DNA of 64,000 nt from the NCBI RefSeq assembly GCF_012927115.1, contig NZ_JABBFY010000001.1, forward strand, positions 2,976,001 through 3,040,000, read 5' to 3'. Origin of the DNA: Sphingomonas sp. G-3-2-10. Its GTDB lineage: Bacteria; Pseudomonadota; Alphaproteobacteria; Sphingomonadales; Sphingomonadaceae. The notes beneath the pieces were generated by a model. That model saw only the letters and a list, made by a program, of their open reading frames with translations. It was not told the origin of the DNA and made no database searches. This document shows, piece by piece, positions 1 to 8,874 of this stretch. A program made the translations under genes and the position numbers. Within the stretch, counting starts at the first letter, position 1, and the number at the start of each line of letters is the position of its first letter.

Positions 1-286
1 GCTCGACGCCGGTCAGTTCGGGCAAGGGCGACGAGCCGACCGGCTTGCCCAGCCGTTCGCTGGCGAAGCCGCGCGCCGTCTCGTCGATCTCGATCGCGTC
101 GACATCGCCGAAGCTGGCGAGCATCGGGAGATTGTGGCCGGTGCCGCAGCCGATCTCGAGGATCTTCGCATCGCGGGGCAGCGCGGCGTAGCGCGAGAGA
201 TAGTCCGACAGGATCTCGCGGCGCGCGCGGTACCACCAGTGGGTGGTGTCGTGCGCAGCCATGCGGTCATAAACGACGCGGTCCAT
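1..286 (-). CDS. Class I SAM-dependent methyltransferase, N-terminal part (runs off the window)
   Basis: The reverse strand is open from an ATG at 286 to the window edge, giving 95 residues of an incomplete protein. It starts MDRVVYDRMAAHDTTHWWY and carries the SAM-binding glycine motif ILEIGCGTGHN at about residues 43-53, followed by an acidic strand end (DAIEID). This is the usual N-terminal half of a small class I methyltransferase fold; the His-Trp-Trp-Tyr motif before it is common in methyltransferases of polysaccharide or lipid loci. The start lies one base after the stop of the upstream GtrA gene, so the two are probably co-translated. The substrate cannot be told from this fragment. 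Confidence 0.8.
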   Translation of the reverse strand, partial: MDRVVYDRMAAHDTTHWWYRARREILSDYLSRYAALPRDAKILEIGCGTGHNLPMLASFGDVDAIEIDETARGFASERLGKPVGSSPLPELTGVE

Positions 287-287
287 C

Positions 288-749
288 TTATCCGAATACC
301 CATTTGCGGTTGAGCGCGAAGGTCGCGAGGGGAGTCACCAGCACGATCGGGATCAGCGGCAACCATTGGGGGCCGTGATAGGGCCCGGTGATGATCCAGG
401 TGAAGAAGGCGTTGAGCAGCAGCCCGGATCCCTGGACGAGGAAGAATTTGGCGTGCTGGCGCCCGCTCGAATCGCGCGTGCCGTGCCCCTTGAAGCTCCA
501 GAAGCTGTGCATGAAGAAACCGGCGGTCGCGGCGACGAGGAACGCCGGCGGCACCGCGGCCACCGCCCATTTGCCCGGCAGGACGTAGTAGGCGAGCGGC
601 AGATACACCGCCGAATAGATCAGCGTGGAGATGACGCCCGCGATCCCGAAGCGGATCAGCTGGCCAAGCATCCCGCTGGTCCACAAAGTTTCAACCTGTC
701 GAAGGATCGCCGTCACTGTTTGCCTTTGCCTCTTGGCCGCCGTGCGCAC
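288..749 (-). CDS. GtrA-like membrane protein
   Basis: A 153-residue protein with four predicted membrane segments and the GtrA/DPMS-family pattern (QLIRFGIAGVISTLIY near the N-terminus, later FFMHSFWSFKG and a C-terminal NRKWVFG). GtrA-type proteins are thought to help move lipid-linked sugars across the inner membrane. The listed start is a GTG at 749; an internal ATG at 671 would still cover the whole domain and would leave a more normal divergent promoter gap to the TTG start of the gene on the other strand, so the N-terminus is uncertain. The stop at 288-290 is one base from the methyltransferase start, which suggests one transcript for glycolipid or surface glycan modification. Confidence 0.85.
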   Translation of the reverse strand: MRTAAKRQRQTVTAILRQVETLWTSGMLGQLIRFGIAGVISTLIYSAVYLPLAYYVLPGKWAVAAVPPAFLVAATAGFFMHSFWSFKGHGTRDSSGRQHAKFFLVQGSGLLLNAFFTWIITGPYHGPQWLPLIPIVLVTPLATFALNRKWVFG

Positions 750-780
750 TAAAGCTCTGCACGGGATAGGGGAAGCGGTT

Positions 781-2661
781 TTGAAGCTCGGTAAATACGG
801 CGACTATCGGATTGCGCAGGAACTGGACAGGCACTGGCTCAACTGGGCCCTGCTGTTCTGGGTAGCGGTGTGCGCGTATTTCCTGTGGGATCGCAACGCC
901 AATATCCAGTGGCTGGCCCTGGGCGATACCGACGACAATATGCGGCTGATGCAGGTCCGCGCGCTGCTGGCCGGACAAGGCTGGTACGATCTGACCAACT
1001 ACCGGCTCGATCCGGCGCTGGGCGGGTTCAACATCCACTGGTCGCGCCTCGTCGACCTGCCGATCGCCGGGCTGATCCTGCTGCTCCAGCCGTTCATCGG
1101 CACGGCGCAGGCGGAGAAATGGGCGTGCGGCATCGCGCCGATGCTGCCGCTGGCGGTGACGATGATCGGCGTGGCGCTGACCGTGCGCCGCCTGATCGCG
1201 CCGCAGGCCTGGCCGGTCGCACTGGTCGTGCTGGTGCTCGCCTGCACCTCGACCATCATGATGTATGCGCCGATGCGGATCGACCATCATGGCTGGCAGC
1301 TCGCCTGCCTGGCGATGACCGTCGCAGGCCTCGCCGATCCGCGCCGCGCGCGCGGCGGCGCGACGGTGGGGATATCGAGCGCGGTGTCGCTGACGATCGG
1401 GCTGGAAATGCTGCCCTATTGCGCGATGGCCGGAGCGATCATCGCGCTGCGCTGGGTGTGGGATGCCGGCGATGCGCGGCGGATGCAGGTTTACGGCATC
1501 ACGCTGGCGGGGGGCAGCGCGATCGGATTTGCGCTGTTCGCGTCGAACGCCAATCAGGCGATGCGCTGCGACGCGCTGACTCCGGTATGGCTGTCGGTGA
1601 CGGTCGTGGCAGGCGGATTGCTGTTCGTGCTGTCGCGGCTCAACCCGGCCAATCGCTGGGTCCGCCTTGGGCTGGGCGTCGCGGCCGGCGCGGTCATCGC
1701 GGGCGGCTTCGCCTGGATGTTTCCGCAATGCCTGGGACGGCCCGAGGGCGTTTCGGAGGAATTGCAGCAGGTCTGGCTCAACAATGTCCGCGAGGCGCGG
1801 CCGATCTATCGCCACGCGCTGGACACCGCTTTCCCCATCGCAGCGCTGCCGGTGATCGGGATCATCGGCGCGCTGTCGGCGACGTGGCGCTGGCGTGGAA
1901 GCGAGAAGGTTGCCGGCTGGGCGGCGATCGCGCTGTTCACCGCCTTTGCCGGCGCGATGCTGCTGTGGCAGGTCCGCGCGGGCCCGGCGGCGCAGCTGCT
2001 GGGCGTGGCCGGATCGACGGCGCTGGTGTGGATCATCGTGCCGTGGTGCCTGCGCCAGAAATGGATGGTGGTGCGCGTGATCGGGCCGGTCGCGGCGTTC
2101 CTGATCCTGTCGGGCCTCTTCGCCGGATATGTGATCCAGTATCTGCCCAAGGAGGACAAGCCGGCGGCCAAGGGCACCGCGCGAGTCAACAACGCCAATG
2201 CCATGTGCGCGCGGATGACGTCGATGCGGATGCTGGACAAGGCGCTGCCGACGCCCTCGATCCTGTTCACCCATGTCGATCTGGGGCCGCGGCTGATCGT
2301 GATGACGCGGCACAGCGCCATCGCCGGGCCGTATCACCGCAACGGGCGCGCAATCCTCGACGTGCACAAGGCGTTCACCGGCACCGCCGCGCAGTTCCGT
2401 CCCATCGCGAAGGCGCATGGCGCGCAATATGTGCTGACCTGCCCGAACCTGGCCGAGACCACGGTGTATCGCGCGCGCAGCCCGCAGGGGTTCTACACGA
2501 TGCTGAAGCCGGGCAAGGCACCGGGCTGGCTTGAGCCGGTCACGCTGCCGGAGGGTGCGCCGTATCGGCTGTGGAAGATCCGCTACGACCTGCCCGACGA
2601 TGCTAAGCCGGTAACCCCGCCGCCCGCCCCGCAATCAGGCTCGCCCGGATCCCGTCGATGA
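781..2661 (+). CDS. Polytopic membrane protein, probable GT-C type glycosyltransferase
   Basis: About 626 residues from a TTG start at 781, which has GGGGA 6 bases upstream; an in-frame ATG at 625 exists but would run through the oppositely oriented GtrA gene. The protein has many hydrophobic segments. After the first one, in what would be a periplasmic loop, it has LALGDTDDNMRLMQVRALL, an acidic D-x-D-D motif followed by R, reminiscent of the metal-binding loop of GT-C enzymes. That is followed by WYDLTNYRLDP and FNIHWSRLVDLP. The C-terminal third is more soluble and Pro-rich at the end. Function as a lipid-linked sugar transferase is inference, helped by the divergent GtrA neighbour. Its last 59 bases overlap the end of marC on the other strand. 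Confidence 0.6.
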   Translation: MKLGKYGDYRIAQELDRHWLNWALLFWVAVCAYFLWDRNANIQWLALGDTDDNMRLMQVRALLAGQGWYDLTNYRLDPALGGFNIHWSRLVDLPIAGLILLLQPFIGTAQAEKWACGIAPMLPLAVTMIGVALTVRRLIAPQAWPVALVVLVLACTSTIMMYAPMRIDHHGWQLACLAMTVAGLADPRRARGGATVGISSAVSLTIGLEMLPYCAMAGAIIALRWVWDAGDARRMQVYGITLAGGSAIGFALFASNANQAMRCDALTPVWLSVTVVAGGLLFVLSRLNPANRWVRLGLGVAAGAVIAGGFAWMFPQCLGRPEGVSEELQQVWLNNVREARPIYRHALDTAFPIAALPVIGIIGALSATWRWRGSEKVAGWAAIALFTAFAGAMLLWQVRAGPAAQLLGVAGSTALVWIIVPWCLRQKWMVVRVIGPVAAFLILSGLFAGYVIQYLPKEDKPAAKGTARVNNANAMCARMTSMRMLDKALPTPSILFTHVDLGPRLIVMTRHSAIAGPYHRNGRAILDVHKAFTGTAAQFRPIAKAHGAQYVLTCPNLAETTVYRARSPQGFYTMLKPGKAPGWLEPVTLPEGAPYRLWKIRYDLPDDAKPVTPPPAPQSGSPGSRR

Positions 2662-3247
2662 CGAACTGAACCGCGAGCGCGGCGAGCAGTACGCCGAGCA
2701 GGCGCGAGATCACCGCTTCGATCTTGGCGCCCACGATCCGCATCAGCGGAGCGGAGAGCAAAAGCGCGGCCAGCGTCAGGCCGAGGATCGAGATCAAAGC
2801 CGCGAGCACCACGAGAGTGCGATCGGTGCCGGTGTTCTGCGACATCAGCAGCATGATCGACGCGATCGAGCCCGGACCGGCGATCATCGGCATCGCCATC
2901 GGGAAGATCGACACGTCGGCGACTTCGGACGCCTTGATCTTCTCGGCCCGGTCCTCGCGGCGCTCGGTGCGCTTTTCGAACACCATTTCGAGCGCGATCA
3001 GGAACAGCATGATGCCGCCGGCGATCTTGAAGCTCTCGAGGCTGATGCCGAGCGAGCGCAGCAGTGCTTCGCCGAACAGAGCGAAGACGAACAGGATGAT
3101 CGCGGCGACCACCACGGCGCGCACGGCCATCGCGCGGCGATGCACCGATGTCGCGCCCTGGGTCAGCCCGGCGAAGATCGGGGCGCAGCCCGGAGGATCG
3201 ATCACCACGAACAGGGTGACGAATGCGGAGACGAACAGCTCGATCAT
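2603..3247 (-). CDS. MarC family integral membrane protein
   Basis: A 214-residue protein starting MIELFVSAFVTLFVVIDP, with the family hallmarks FVVIDPPGCAPIFAGL near the N-terminus and AMPMIAGPGSIASIMLL in the middle, and six predicted membrane helices. MarC proteins were named from the E. coli mar locus but have no proven transport substrate. Start chosen at the ATG at 3247 because it overlaps the stop of the upstream gene as ATGA. It is the last gene of a leftward run with the NTF2-like gene and folD. Its 3' end overlaps the convergent glycosyltransferase-like gene by 59 bases. Confidence 0.9.
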   Translation of the reverse strand: MIELFVSAFVTLFVVIDPPGCAPIFAGLTQGATSVHRRAMAVRAVVVAAIILFVFALFGEALLRSLGISLESFKIAGGIMLFLIALEMVFEKRTERREDRAEKIKASEVADVSIFPMAMPMIAGPGSIASIMLLMSQNTGTDRTLVVLAALISILGLTLAALLLSAPLMRIVGAKIEAVISRLLGVLLAALAVQFVIDGIRASLIAGRAAGLPA

Positions 3248-3846
3248 TTCGCGGCCGCCACATCGTCGCGCAGCACGGTCTCGAAGCGCTTGCCGTTCCA
3301 CATGCGGACTTCGAAGATGCGCGCGCCCTGCGGATCGACCTGCCACGACCAGACCAGCGAGCCATCGGCCGATGCGCCGCTGTCCGACTTGAGCGGCGCG
3401 GGCGGGATCCGCGTCGCCACGGCGCCCGGCGCGGTGCAGGACGCGCGGCGGACCACGGGCTTCTCGGGCAGTGCGCGGGGCACGGCGAGTTCGTCGCCGC
3501 CGTCATAGACCCATTTGTAATGGCCGTCGCTCTGGCGGACCCAGACGGTGGTGAAATAGCCGACGCCCTTCGGACGCACCCAGGGGCCGGTGTTCACCGC
3601 CACCGAGCCGTCGCACGAGACGATGCTTTCGGCGGGCCACCATTGGACGGTCAGCTTCGGATCGGCCTTGGGCAGCACTTCGTGCGCCTTGGCCGGCTGC
3701 GGCGTGAAGATCACCGCGTCGGGCGTCGAATATTTGCGGAAGGCGGTCCATTGCCCCTCGGTCTGGGTCGAGCGGTTGAAGGCGCGTTCGGCCTCGATCG
3801 CGGTTTCGGGATCCTGAGCCGCGAGAAGCATCAGCGCCATCAGCAT
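3244..3846 (-). CDS. NTF2/SnoaL-like (DUF4440-type) protein, probably exported
   Basis: A 200-residue protein from an ATG at 3846 that overlaps the folD stop by one base (TGATG). A very short hydrophobic start ([11 protein letters not shown]) may be a signal peptide. The region AIEAERAFNRSTQTEGQWTAF, followed by a Pro-rich turn and WW motif, resembles the first helices and strands of DUF4440/NTF2-fold proteins, here with a C-terminal extension of about 70 residues containing VVRRASCTAPG and WSWQVDPQGARIFEVRMWNG. No catalytic residues are obvious. Overlap at both ends (TGATG with folD, ATGA with marC) implies translational coupling. The role is unknown and the family call is by pattern only. 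Confidence 0.6.
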   Translation of the reverse strand: MLMALMLLAAQDPETAIEAERAFNRSTQTEGQWTAFRKYSTPDAVIFTPQPAKAHEVLPKADPKLTVQWWPAESIVSCDGSVAVNTGPWVRPKGVGYFTTVWVRQSDGHYKWVYDGGDELAVPRALPEKPVVRRASCTAPGAVATRIPPAPLKSDSGASADGSLVWSWQVDPQGARIFEVRMWNGKRFETVLRDDVAAAK

Positions 3847-4721
3847 CAGATCGCCCTTTCGTCGAGCGGCACGCCCTCGCGGCGGTGCGCCGCAACCAAT
3901 GTGTTGCGCAACAGGCAGGCGATGGTCATCGGACCGACGCCGCCGGGCACCGGGGTGATCGCGCCCGCGACCGACGCCGCGCTCTCGAAATCGACATCGC
4001 CGCGCAGGCCGCCCTCGACCCGGTTGATCCCGACGTCGATCACGGTCGCGCCGGGCTTGAGCCATTCGCCCTTGACGAAATCGGCGCGGCCGACGGCGGC
4101 GACGACGATATCGGCATGGCGGAGATAATGCGGCAGATTGCGGGTGCGCGAATGGGCCAGCGTGACGGTGCAGCTGCGCGCGGTGAGCAGCGCCGCCATC
4201 GGCTTGCCGACGATGTTCGAGCGGCCGATCACCACCGCGTCGAGCCCCGACAGATCGCCCAGCCGGTCCTCGAGCAGCATGACGCAGCCAAGCGGGGTGC
4301 AGGGCACGAAGGCGGGAAGCCCGGTCGCGAGGCGGCCGGCATTGACCGGATGGAAGCCGTCGACATCCTTTTCGGGATCGATCCGCAGCAGCACTTCCTC
4401 GGCATCGAGATGGCGCGGCAGGGGCAGCTGGACGAGGATGCCGTCGACCGTCGGATCGGCGTTGAGCTGATCGACCAGCGCGATCAGATCATCCTGCGTG
4501 ATTGTGTCCGGCAGGCGGTGCTCGAGGCTCTCCATGCCGGCTTCGCGAGTCATCTTGCCCTTGGATCGGACATAGACCCCGGAGGCGGGATCGTCGCCGA
4601 CCAGCACCACCGCGAGACCCGGCGTGCGGCCGGTCGCGGCCTTGAAACCCGGAACATGGGTGGCGACACGCGCCCGCAATCCGGCCGCGAAGGCCTTGCC
4701 GTCGATCAGATCTGCACTCAT
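3846..4721 (-). CDS. folD: Bifunctional methylene-THF dehydrogenase / methenyl-THF cyclohydrolase
   Basis: This cytosolic one-carbon enzyme converts 5,10-methylene-THF to 10-formyl-THF with NADP. The protein has 291 residues from the ATG at 4721. Tyr50, Lys54, Gln98 and Asp121 fall at the same positions as the E. coli FolD active-site residues. [11 protein letters not shown] and the nucleotide-binding [17 protein letters not shown] motif are intact, and the C-terminal [13 protein letters not shown] is typical. The start overlaps the DUF167 stop as ATGA, so it is read in the yggT-DUF167-folD series. Length is normal for the family. Confidence 0.97.
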   Translation of the reverse strand: MSADLIDGKAFAAGLRARVATHVPGFKAATGRTPGLAVVLVGDDPASGVYVRSKGKMTREAGMESLEHRLPDTITQDDLIALVDQLNADPTVDGILVQLPLPRHLDAEEVLLRIDPEKDVDGFHPVNAGRLATGLPAFVPCTPLGCVMLLEDRLGDLSGLDAVVIGRSNIVGKPMAALLTARSCTVTLAHSRTRNLPHYLRHADIVVAAVGRADFVKGEWLKPGATVIDVGINRVEGGLRGDVDFESAASVAGAITPVPGGVGPMTIACLLRNTLVAAHRREGVPLDERAI

Positions 4722-5029
4722 GGCCGCGAGCCATAGAGATTTGCCGCGCAATCCGCCAGCGCCTGCGGGTCGCCGGCGATGTGGAGGCGCTTGAGCCGGG
4801 ACGTGTCGCCGCTGTGGAGCGTCACGTCGCGCTTCGCCACGCCGAACGCCCGGGCGACGAGGGGAATCAGCGCGGCATTGGCGGCGCCATCGACCGGCGC
4901 GGCGGCAAGCCGGGCAGCGAAATGTTCGGGCGTCGCGGCGGCGAAGGCGTCGCGCCCGCCGCGTGGCGTGACGCGGACCGCGATGACGATCCCGTCCGCG
5001 ACGATGCGCCACGGACAGGGATCGGGCAT
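4718..5029 (-). CDS. DUF167 / YggU family protein
   Basis: A 103-residue soluble protein. The family motif [11 protein letters not shown] lies near residue 20, followed by [20 protein letters not shown] and [19 protein letters not shown], the three conserved blocks of the YggU/UPF0235 family. Its molecular function is unknown; it is commonly next to yggT in proteobacteria, as here (4-base gap). It overlaps folD by four bases. Confidence 0.9.
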   Translation of the reverse strand: MPDPCPWRIVADGIVIAVRVTPRGGRDAFAAATPEHFAARLAAAPVDGAANAALIPLVARAFGVAKRDVTLHSGDTSRLKRLHIAGDPQALADCAANLYGSRP

Positions 5030-5033
5030 CGGA

Positions 5034-5327
5034 TCAGATCAGGGCGTTGGCGATCGCGGGAACCAGGATCGTTCGGAGGATGAAGAGGATGAGCAAGGCC
5101 GCCATCGGCGCCAGATCGAGCGGCCCGGCATCGGGCAGAATGCGGCGCAGCGGCCGGTACATCGGCTCGGTCAGCCGGTCGAGCCCCGTCCACAGCGAGC
5201 GGACGAAGTCGTTATAGGTGTTGATGACGTTGAACGAGATCAGGATCGAAAGGATGACTTGGACGAAGATGATCCACCAGACGACGTTCAGCAGCACCTG
5301 GATGATTTGGTAGAGGACGAGGATCAA
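5034..5327 (-). CDS. YggT family membrane protein
   Basis: A 97-residue protein with two hydrophobic segments separated by the conserved loop SLWTGLDRLTEPMYRPLRRILP, the signature of YggT. The family has been linked to osmotic shock tolerance and membrane organisation, but no biochemical activity is established. The start is a TTG at 5327 with GGAG 7 bases upstream; there is no closer ATG that would keep the first helix. It lies 96 bases downstream of argB, so it may be co-transcribed with argB. Confidence 0.88.
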   Translation of the reverse strand: MILVLYQIIQVLLNVVWWIIFVQVILSILISFNVINTYNDFVRSLWTGLDRLTEPMYRPLRRILPDAGPLDLAPMAALLILFILRTILVPAIANALI

Positions 5328-5423
5328 ATCGGGTCTCCACAGACGGGCTTGCGGGGCAGCCTAGCGGAAACCCCACGTGTATTACAAGAGTAACTCACAT
5401 CGCGACCGGCGCCCGCAGGCCGA

Positions 5424-6323
5424 TCAGGCGTGAACCAGCGTACCCGCGCCACGCCGGGTAAAGATTTCGAGCAGCATCGCATGAGGCACGCGCCCGTCGA
5501 GGATGACCGCCGCGTCGACCCCGGCCTGCACTGCGTTCACACAGGTCTCGACCTTGGGAATCATCCCGCCCGAGATGGTGCCGTCAGCCTTGAGCGCAGC
5601 GATGCCCGCCGGATCGAGATCGGTCTGGAGCACGCCGTCCTTGCTCAGCACGCCCGCGACATCGGTCAGCAGGAAGAAGCGCGAGGCCTTGCACGCCGCG
5701 GCGATCGCGCCGGCCATCGTGTCGGCATTGATGTTGTAGGTCGCGCCGCCCGGGCCGAGCGCCACCGGCGCCACGACCGGGATGAAGCCTGCGGCGGCCA
5801 GCGTGTTGAGGATCGTCGGGTCGACCGAAACCGGATCGCCGACAAAGCCCAGATCGACATGCCGCTCGATCCCCGAATTGGGATCCGGCTCGGTCCGCGT
5901 GACCTTTTCGGCGACGACGAGCTGCGCGTCCTTGCCCGAAATGCCGACGGCACTGCCGCCCGCTTCGCCGATCCAGCCGACGATTTCCTTGTTGATCTTG
6001 CCGGCCAGAACCATCTCGGCGACTTCGGCGGTGGCAGCGTCGGTGACACGCAGGCCGCCGACGAACTGCGATTCGACGCCGAGACGCTTGAGCATCGCGC
6101 CGATCTGCGGCCCGCCGCCATGCACCACCACCGGATTGATCCCGATCGCCTTGAGCAGCACGACGTCCTCGGCGAAATCGCGCGCCAGCTCCGGATCGCC
6201 CATCGCGTGGCCGCCATATTTCACGACGAAGGTCGCGCCCTTGTAGCGCTGGAGATAGGGCAGCGCCTCGGTGAGCGTTTCCGCCTTGGCGAGCAGCGCC
6301 GGATCGGGAGCATTGTTGGTCAT
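5424..6323 (-). CDS. argB: Acetylglutamate kinase
   Basis: This cytosolic enzyme phosphorylates N-acetyl-L-glutamate in arginine synthesis. It has 299 residues from the ATG at 6323. Visible motifs are [11 protein letters not shown] (phosphate binding), [55 protein letters not shown] and the C-terminal [20 protein letters not shown]. Length and motif order are standard, and the longer N-terminus possible from 6404 would be translated through a palindromic repeat, so it is rejected. It is the first gene of the leftward run that continues with yggT. Confidence 0.96.
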   Translation of the reverse strand: MTNNAPDPALLAKAETLTEALPYLQRYKGATFVVKYGGHAMGDPELARDFAEDVVLLKAIGINPVVVHGGGPQIGAMLKRLGVESQFVGGLRVTDAATAEVAEMVLAGKINKEIVGWIGEAGGSAVGISGKDAQLVVAEKVTRTEPDPNSGIERHVDLGFVGDPVSVDPTILNTLAAAGFIPVVAPVALGPGGATYNINADTMAGAIAAACKASRFFLLTDVAGVLSKDGVLQTDLDPAGIAALKADGTISGGMIPKVETCVNAVQAGVDAAVILDGRVPHAMLLEIFTRRGAGTLVHA

Positions 6324-6345
6324 GCGCGGGGCATTAGGACTCTTT

Positions 6346-6371
6346 CGAAACTCGCGAAAGAGCGAGTTTCG
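6346..6371. repeat. Small perfect hairpin next to the argB upstream palindrome
   Basis: CGAAACTCGC (6346-6355) and GCGAGTTTCG (6362-6371) are perfect inverted complements around a 6-base loop. It lies between argB and the large palindrome. It may form part of a terminator/repeat unit after the queuosine transporter gene; there is no clear T-run. Confidence 0.55.
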
Positions 6372-6372
6372 G

Positions 6373-6458
6373 TGCGGCACCGGGCCGCTCCCCCACCCGG
6401 CCACCCATAGGTTACTATCGTGCTGGGTGGCCGGGTGGGGGAGCGGGCCGGCGCCGCA
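6373..6458. repeat. Large palindromic repeat, 35-nt arms
   Basis: Arm 6373-6407 and arm 6424-6458 are inverted complements at 33 of 35 positions by my count, with a 16-base loop. The arms contain CCGCTCCCCCACCCGGCC and its complement. It sits 13 bases beyond the stop of the queuosine-precursor transporter (leftward) and upstream of argB. The size and near-perfect symmetry suggest a miniature palindromic element or repeat family member that may double as a transcription terminator. Confidence 0.8.
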
Positions 6459-6471
6459 TGTGCCAAAGCGC

Positions 6472-7149
6472 TCAGGAAGGCCGCGTACCGAGCGCCCTGC
6501 CGATGCCGACGAATGCGTAGATCAGCACCGGGATGAGCACGATCGAGAGGACCACCTTGGTCACCATCTGCCCCACCAGCAGCTCGCCGATCGGGAACAC
6601 GCCGTAGAAGGCGACCGAGATGAAGATCAGCGTGTCGACGATCTGGCTAAGCACACCCGCCACCGCCGAGCGCAGCCACAACAGGCCGCCGCTGCCCTTC
6701 TTCATCACGCTGAAGATGGTCACGTTGAGAATCTGCGAAATGCCATAGGCAATGATGCCGCCGGCCCAGATGCGCGGCGTGCCGCCCATCATCAGCTCGA
6801 ACGCGGTCAGCCGCGCGGGCTCCATATGCGCCGATGCCGGCAGCGCCAGCACCAGCAGGGAGAGCAGGATCGACGCGACCAGCGGAATGAAGCCGAACAT
6901 CACCAGCCGGTTGGCGGTGGCGCGGCCATGCAGTTCGGCGACCGCGCTCGACACCGCGACGAGCAGCAGGAAGGCGAAGATGCCGGCCTCGACCGCGAGC
7001 GGCCCGACGCCGACCCAGTTGCCGATATCCGACACGGGGCCGAGCGAGACCTGCTTGTTGCCGAGCACGCCGGCGATGCAGACCATGCCGCCATAGAAGA
7101 TCGAAAGGACGAAGATCGAGCGCGGGATCGCGGGAGAATGGGTATCCAT
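6472..7149 (-). CDS. yhhQ: Queuosine precursor transporter (YhhQ/VUT family)
   Basis: A 225-residue membrane protein with about six to seven hydrophobic segments. Recognisable family features are a long first helix region with [31 protein letters not shown], and the block [22 protein letters not shown] followed by [13 protein letters not shown]. YhhQ takes up preQ0/preQ1 for salvage into queuosine tRNA modification. The ATG at 7149 gives a normal length. It is transcribed alone leftward, ending at a large palindrome. Confidence 0.88.
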   Translation of the reverse strand: MDTHSPAIPRSIFVLSIFYGGMVCIAGVLGNKQVSLGPVSDIGNWVGVGPLAVEAGIFAFLLLVAVSSAVAELHGRATANRLVMFGFIPLVASILLSLLVLALPASAHMEPARLTAFELMMGGTPRIWAGGIIAYGISQILNVTIFSVMKKGSGGLLWLRSAVAGVLSQIVDTLIFISVAFYGVFPIGELLVGQMVTKVVLSIVLIPVLIYAFVGIGRALGTRPS

Positions 7150-7310
7150 GACGCAACGCTAACCAGAATCGCCGCCTCGTAAAGCCCCTGCGGACCCCAA
7201 GCGGTTTCAACGGCTTGCCAAGCACCGCGCCCCGCGCCAATCTCCGCCGCTTGTTCAGGGGGAAATGAAGTGATGCGCGCCAGCCAGTTCCAGATCGAGT
7301 CCGTTCGCGC

Positions 7311-8612
7311 ATGAACGGCTTCCCCATCGGCATATTCGGCGTGCTGGCGATTCTCGCAATCGCTTTCCTGTTTTCGAGCAACAAGCGCGGGATCAACCTG
7401 CGCGTGGTCGGCGCGGCCTTCGCGCTGCAGGCGCTGATCGCCTTTTTCGTGCTGCGCACCAGCGTGGGCGTGAACGCGATCCAGGGCCTGTCGAACGGCG
7501 TAACCGCGCTGCTGGGCTATGCCCATGCCGGCACCGAATTCCTGTTCGGCAATCTCGCCAAGCCCGAGCTGGGCGGCAACACCTTCGCGATTTCGGCGCT
7601 GCCGGTGATCATCTTCTTCGCGGCGCTGGTGTCGATCCTGTACCATCTCGGCGTGATGCAGTTCATCATCCGCTGGGTGGGCGGCGGCATCGAGAAGGTG
7701 ATCGGCGTCTCGAAGGTGGAATCGCTTTGCTCGGCCGCGAACATCTTCGTCGGCCAGAGCGAGTCGCCGCTGGTGATCCGCCCCTATCTGGCGCGCCTCA
7801 CCCCGTCGCAGCTGTTCGCGGTGATGACCGTGGGCATGGCGGGCGTCGCGGGCACGATCCTGGCGGCCTATGCCAGCTTCCTAGGGCCGCAGTCGCTCCC
7901 CTATCTGCTCGCCGCATCGTTCATGGCGGCGCCGGGCGGCCTGCTGATGGCCAAGATCATGATGCCGGACACCAAGGAAGCACCCGCGGGCGAGCTTCCG
8001 CTCGAATCGCAGCCCGAGGAGGAGCAGGTCATCAAGGCGGTCGAGCACGACATCGAGGAAGAGCGCGCCGCGAACCTGATCATGGCCGCCGCCACCGGCG
8101 CGTCGACCGGCGTGAAGATCGCCGTCGCGGTCGGCGCGATGGTGCTGGCGTTCGTCGCGCTGGTCGCGCTGGCCAACGGGCTGCTGGGCGGCGCGGGCAA
8201 CTGGATCGTCTATGCCAGCGGCAATGCGCCTTGGGCGCAATGGTTTGCCGATCTGAGCTTCCAGAAGATCATCGGCACCATCTTCGCGCCGGTAATGTAC
8301 CTCCTCGGCATCTCGTGGAACGAAGCGGTGCAGGCGGGCGGTCTGTTCGGCACCAAGGTAGTGCTCAACGAATTCGTGGCCTTCATCGATCTGGGCGGGA
8401 TGACCGAAATGGCGCCGCGCACCAAGGCGATCATCACCTTTGCCCTGTGCGGCTTTGCCAACTTCAGCTCGATCGCGATCCAGATGGCGGCAACGGGCAG
8501 TCTTGCTCCCAACCAGCGGCCGATGATCGCCAAGTTAGGCATTCGCGCGCTGATCGCGGGCAGCCTCGCCAACCTGATGAGCGCGGCGCTGGCGGGGCTA
8601 TTACTTCCCTGA
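7311..8612 (+). CDS. NupC/CNT family nucleoside transporter
   Basis: A 433-residue polytopic membrane protein of the concentrative nucleoside transporter family, which imports nucleosides with H+ or Na+. Family motifs are NTFAISALPVIIFFAALVSI, the VESLCSAANIFVGQSESPLVI block that forms part of the nucleoside site, and the C-terminal TKVVLNEFVAFIDL followed by ALCGFANFSSIAIQMA. The middle has a cytoplasmic acidic loop of about 40 residues (LPLESQPEEEQVI). The start ATG at 7311 has no strong ribosome site. It stands alone, divergent from yhhQ. Confidence 0.92.
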   Translation: MNGFPIGIFGVLAILAIAFLFSSNKRGINLRVVGAAFALQALIAFFVLRTSVGVNAIQGLSNGVTALLGYAHAGTEFLFGNLAKPELGGNTFAISALPVIIFFAALVSILYHLGVMQFIIRWVGGGIEKVIGVSKVESLCSAANIFVGQSESPLVIRPYLARLTPSQLFAVMTVGMAGVAGTILAAYASFLGPQSLPYLLAASFMAAPGGLLMAKIMMPDTKEAPAGELPLESQPEEEQVIKAVEHDIEEERAANLIMAAATGASTGVKIAVAVGAMVLAFVALVALANGLLGGAGNWIVYASGNAPWAQWFADLSFQKIIGTIFAPVMYLLGISWNEAVQAGGLFGTKVVLNEFVAFIDLGGMTEMAPRTKAIITFALCGFANFSSIAIQMAATGSLAPNQRPMIAKLGIRALIAGSLANLMSAALAGLLLP

Positions 8613-8874
8613 CCTTCGCGAATATTATGCGTAACGCTTAATTCACCATGTTCCTGCATGGTGATGCACATTGCCTCGTGATAATTAACGCGAGCTGGCC
8701 CGCAGAATAGCACAAGAACGCGCAGCGCGAGGCAGTATCGGCCAAGAAATATTCTGGCCGGAGAGCGGGATCGCGCGTGTTTCTTCGATGATCCGGTTGC
8801 CGGTATTCCGGCGATCGCGAGGGTCCTCGGCCGGAATGCGCCTCTCTGGTTCACGGAACCGAGGAGCGAGCAGG
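8613..8874. other. Longest intergenic gap, with a short inverted repeat
   Basis: This is the longest gap between genes in the window (262 bases). CACCATG (8644-8650) and CATGGTG (8657-8663) form a perfect 7-bp inverted repeat with a 6-base spacer, 31 bases past the nupC stop. It lacks a T-tract, so it is either a weak terminator stem or an operator-like site. The rest presumably holds the promoter of the PilZ gene. I see no ORF, tRNA or riboswitch in it. Confidence 0.4.

Noticed and set aside
625..780. Extension of the membrane glycosyltransferase gene to the ATG at 625
   Set aside because: It would be antisense to the GtrA gene for most of its length; the TTG at 781 has a good ribosome site just upstream and begins a sensible N-terminus.
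8613..8874. tRNA, small RNA or CtrA sites in the longest intergenic gap
   Set aside because: No cloverleaf could be formed and TTAA motifs are not spaced as CtrA sites; only a 7-bp inverted repeat is clear.
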